From positions 310,001 through 374,000 of the forward strand of contig NOWV01000022.1 in NCBI GenBank assembly GCA_003344405.1: a stretch of 64,000 bases of DNA. The letters run 5' to 3'. Source of the DNA: Trichoplax sp. H2 (lineage: Eukaryota > Placozoa > Uniplacotomia > Trichoplacea). A program made the position numbers and the translations under genes. This document shows, piece after piece, positions 60,917-64,000 of the stretch. The notes under the pieces were generated by a model. It was given only the letters and a program-made list of their open reading frames with translations, had not been told where the DNA came from and searched no databases. Every line of letters starts with the position of its first letter. Position 1 is the stretch's first letter.

Positions 60917-63716
60917 ATGGATGATAAACTATATCGTCAGGCGAGTTTTATGACTCGTCGACGCCGCCGTAAAGAGAATGAATTGGTTCAAGCATTACGC
61001 GAGGATATTAGCGATTGGATCGCTCGACTCTTCCCCAGTCTTCCTATTCAAGCGGATAACTTTCACGATGCTATAGCTAATGGTACTGTTCTATGTCAGT
61101 TAGCTCAATTAATTGAAGAGGCGCAATTAAAAATTGGTGAAAAAATTGATAAGAATTTACGAATTCAAATGAATAAAATTGCAATGATGGGAGGAAGAAG
61201 TTTAGTAAAATTTAAAGCCCGAGAGAATGCATTATCATTTATTCGTTGGTGTCAGAATCGTGGTATTAACAAATCAGTTATGTTTGAACCAGATGATTTA
61301 GTTGAACAGCGTGATCAACGCCAAGTTATAATATGCTTAATGGAAGTTTCCAGATTAAGCGTTCGCTATGGGATTGAACCTTGTAAATTGGTCCAGTATG
61401 AAATGGAAATTGATGCAATCGAGAAACAGGAAAAAGAAGAATCACAATTAATGCAGCAAACATCCAGCCTCCATTGCAGCAGACATCTTCAAGATCAAAA
61501 TGACGGGATACAAGAATCGACAGTGCAAGAATGGCATCATAAACATAGAAAAAATAGAGCTAAGATTAAAAGAAGAAAGAGTAAACGAGATCCAAATCGT
61601 CTTCGTCATGATAATCAAACGACAGTACAACAGAATCAGATTCCATCACATCGTAAACGTTCAAGCCAAGAAAATACAGAAATTTCCGTTATTTATACTC
61701 AAACATCAATATTTAAAGAACAAAAACCAAATAAATTGATCAATGCGAAAGGTTCACCTCGGAAAATTGTATCGTCAAATAGATCCGAAAATGTCGAAAC
61801 AGAATCTACAGATTTAAACGAAATATTCGCTAAAAATATGAAAAAAGCCTTCGGTATCGTCACTACTCCACCCAATAATGAAAACCGTGATCAAGAAAAT
61901 AAAGTTAATCTTGTAAATGATCAAGCTAAAGTCCAATCGTATACTAGACAAAATTCCACTGCTGATCAAAGCTATAATTGTGATCAGCAAGTTAATAGTA
62001 GCCAACCTGAGTTAGTTCATAATAATCGATCTTATCCTATACCATCTTCTTATAACTCGTCATCAAATGCGACCGAATCGACGCCTAAACATGGTCGAAC
62101 GGAAATTACCTCAAAATATCCTTCATCGTCAGTCAATACTAATACAACAATAAATCAGAGTAATAATACATCAAGTCATCAATTGGTATCAGAACATAGT
62201 GAAGAATATTGGGATGATGAAGAAATTGAAGAGCAATTATCCAAATTTTCTATTAAGGAAGAATCAAGTAAACAAGACAGCCAAGACTTAGAATATACTA
62301 TACCTAACGTAACTTTGAATCACCCTGATAAAATTCAATTGACTAATATCAATTCTCAGTCTAATTTAATCGATAATGAGATATCATCTTCAGATACAAT
62401 CGATTATTCATTGGGAATTAATCGAGAAAGGAAAAGATCTACAGGTGAAGATAGTTTTATTTTTGATGAAGAAATGATGCAAAGAGAAGCTTCCATTGCA
62501 TCAGAAGCTGTGCTCGATCACTATGAAGTCGGCCAGGAACAGCAACAACAACAGCATTGGTTACAAAATCAATTAGAAGGCAGAAGCAGTCGAATTGGTA
62601 GATTACATCAAAATGAAACTGCTAGTTTAGACGATGATGACTATGAAGATGACGATACATACGAAGAGGACTATGAAGATGAGGAAGAATATGATGGTGA
62701 AGGAGATATCGTACCGCTAACATCAGTTTTGCATAAAAACGTAAGATCATCAAGATTTTATATAATCCCTCATAATTTCAAAATGAGGATTATATCTGTA
62801 CTTTATAGTGCTACTTATAAATGGAAAGGAATCAAAACCTATGTAATATTCCTGTGATAAACATTATCTACTGATGTAGAAAAATTTTTATATGAAGATT
62901 TTAATTTTTTCTTTCAATAACTAAATTAATTTTGTTCTATCGTGTGGCTGCATTTCTTCATTTATTAATTATGTATAAGTTAATTTATGAAAGATTTTGG
63001 AACCTTAAAATTATTTTATGTCATACTACATGGCCTTATTAAAAATCGATTCTAATATCAATAGGTATGGAAAATTGTGAATTCAGTCCAAGCCAATGTT
63101 GACATCATACAAATGAAGGAAGGAAAATACAAAATATTTGATAAAATTGTCTTCGTTAGGGTGAGTTTATTAGATTACCGTACTAATTTATGTTAATAAA
63201 CTAAATTCTTGATAACGGCATTAAAAATCTTAAGTTTGTAACGATGCATGAAGTAAATGGTAGCTTATCGAGAAAGAATTATCTTAATCGGAGTACTAAG
63301 CAACAGAAAATCAGTTCCGTTACTAGTAATATCGTGATATTCGTTTAAAATTAGTTTTTAACCTTGAAACATTTGATAACATTATGATAGAAATAAGTAT
63401 TTCTTTTTTATTAAACTAAAATCTATAGATGCTAAATGAGCACGTTATGGTTCGTATTGGCGGAGGATGGGATACGTTAGAGCATTACATCACCTTCCAT
63501 ATGTCTTTACGAAAGAATAAATCAATTTTGAAAACTAGAGATATAGATGAAGTAAGATCAGATATTAAAGCCAATTCAAGCTTAATTAGCTATTCAAGGC
63601 CAAAAAGAACTTCCTTTGGTGGTTCACTTGGTAGTCGAGACCAACTCGGAGCTAGTACATTATCTCTACAAAGTAGCGGCTCCTTTAGTGAATTTCATCC
63701 AAAGTTAAAGCTTTAA
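60917..63716 (+). CDS. GAS2-like cytoskeletal protein: CH domain plus divergent GAR domain, 3 exons
   Basis: Exons: 60917-62740, 63065-63160, 63429-63716; about 735 aa. Residues about 20-165 are a single calponin-homology domain of GAS2 type (DISDWIARLFPSLP, NGTVLCQLAQLI, FKARENALSFIRWCQNRGI, VMFEPDDLVEQRDQRQVIIC, then LMEVSRL). A long polar, Ser/Asn-rich middle follows, with basic clusters, a short Gln run near 540 and a very acidic Asp/Glu stretch near 573-600. Exons 2-3 encode a GAR domain (VDIIQMKEGKYKIFDKIVFV, then HVMVRIGGGWDTLEHYI). GAS2 family proteins link actin filaments (CH) and microtubules (GAR). Here the usual GAR cysteines (a C-x-C before the domain core and HDPCRC after it) are missing. 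The donor after LHKN at 62741 fits exon 2; reading on instead would stop at 62857. Confidence 0.9.
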
Positions 63717-64000
63717 ATATTCATATCCAAATGTACAGTTTCATCTGGCTTTAAACTTAGACTAGAATTGACAAAACCTATATTATTATCCATTGATACA
63801 TCAAATATTTTCATCATAAATTCTAATATGACTCAATTTATCATTTTTCATAAAAATTTCGATATCAAATCATCATAATAGGCATCAACGAAATTGGCAT
63901 TATACGTATCCATTAAAATTCGTTACGATATGCTAATTAGTTTTAGACCGATAAACGAAAATTTATTGCTTGCTAAATCTAGAGCCTAAATGGATGTTGC
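63717..64000. other. 3' flank of the GAS2-like gene
   Basis: Short AT-rich stretch to the window end. No feature recognised. Confidence 0.5.

Noticed and set aside
62741-62857. Read-through C-terminus of GAS2-like exon 1
   Set aside because: A good donor at 62741 and an in-phase GAR exon downstream show that this is intron sequence.
1-64000. tRNA, rRNA or CRISPR arrays
   Set aside because: I looked for tRNA B-box-like GGTTCGAATC sequences and for regularly spaced direct repeats; none was convincing.

Overview
The window is AT-rich animal nuclear DNA. It holds intron-dense protein genes with short GT-AG introns and many exons of only 20-140 bases, plus animal-type genes (SLC6 transporter, POLDIP2, ROGDI, GAS2-like, mitochondrial proline dehydrogenase, trypsin). 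A compact early-branching metazoan such as a placozoan is my best guess, from gene style and composition only. There are no operons and no bacterial features. Two 20-base N runs mark assembly gaps.

Layout, left to right. A CAGTAC-rich palindromic tract (about 600-830) precedes an 11-exon POLDIP2 gene (880-4201, +). After about 7 kb with no recognisable gene comes a complete 13-exon SLC6 transporter (11570-18076, +); its seventh intron carries a solo LTR with a 5-bp target-site duplication. The next spacer (18077-22243) holds two fold-back elements, one copy of a dispersed repeat and another CAGTAC-rich tract. A 13-exon PRODH gene follows (22244-28434, +); its fourth intron holds a second copy of the same solo LTR, again with a 5-bp duplication. 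Because its exons are tiny, a ROGDI gene on the minus strand (29265-32040) is easy to miss; its 5' exon was not found.

From 32 to 39 kb there are CAGTAC tracts, three more copies of the dispersed repeat and a Tc1/mariner-superfamily transposase interrupted by one in-frame TGA. At 39.3-42.0 kb is a decayed trypsin pseudogene, and at 49.2-50.9 kb an intact trypsinogen gene of the same architecture. An inverted pair of about 182 bp repeats lies at 42.2 and 52.3 kb; the right copy abuts transposase-like remnants. A tyrosine phosphatase of the Y_phosphatase3 type starts at 53081, and its 3' end is repeated across the first N gap. The second N gap is likewise flanked by two copies of one non-coding sequence. 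Both look like unmerged haplotypes. The window ends with a GAS2-like cytoskeletal gene (60917-63716) whose GAR domain lacks the usual cysteines.

The genes are not an obvious functional cluster. POLDIP2 and PRODH are both mitochondrial, ROGDI serves V-ATPase assembly, SLC6 is a plasma-membrane symporter, and trypsin is secreted. I found no convincing new biological system. The most informative signals are the mobile-element history (paired solo LTRs, fold-backs, CAGTAC tracts near gene starts), the haplotype duplications, and unusual domain variants in PRODH and the GAS2-like protein.
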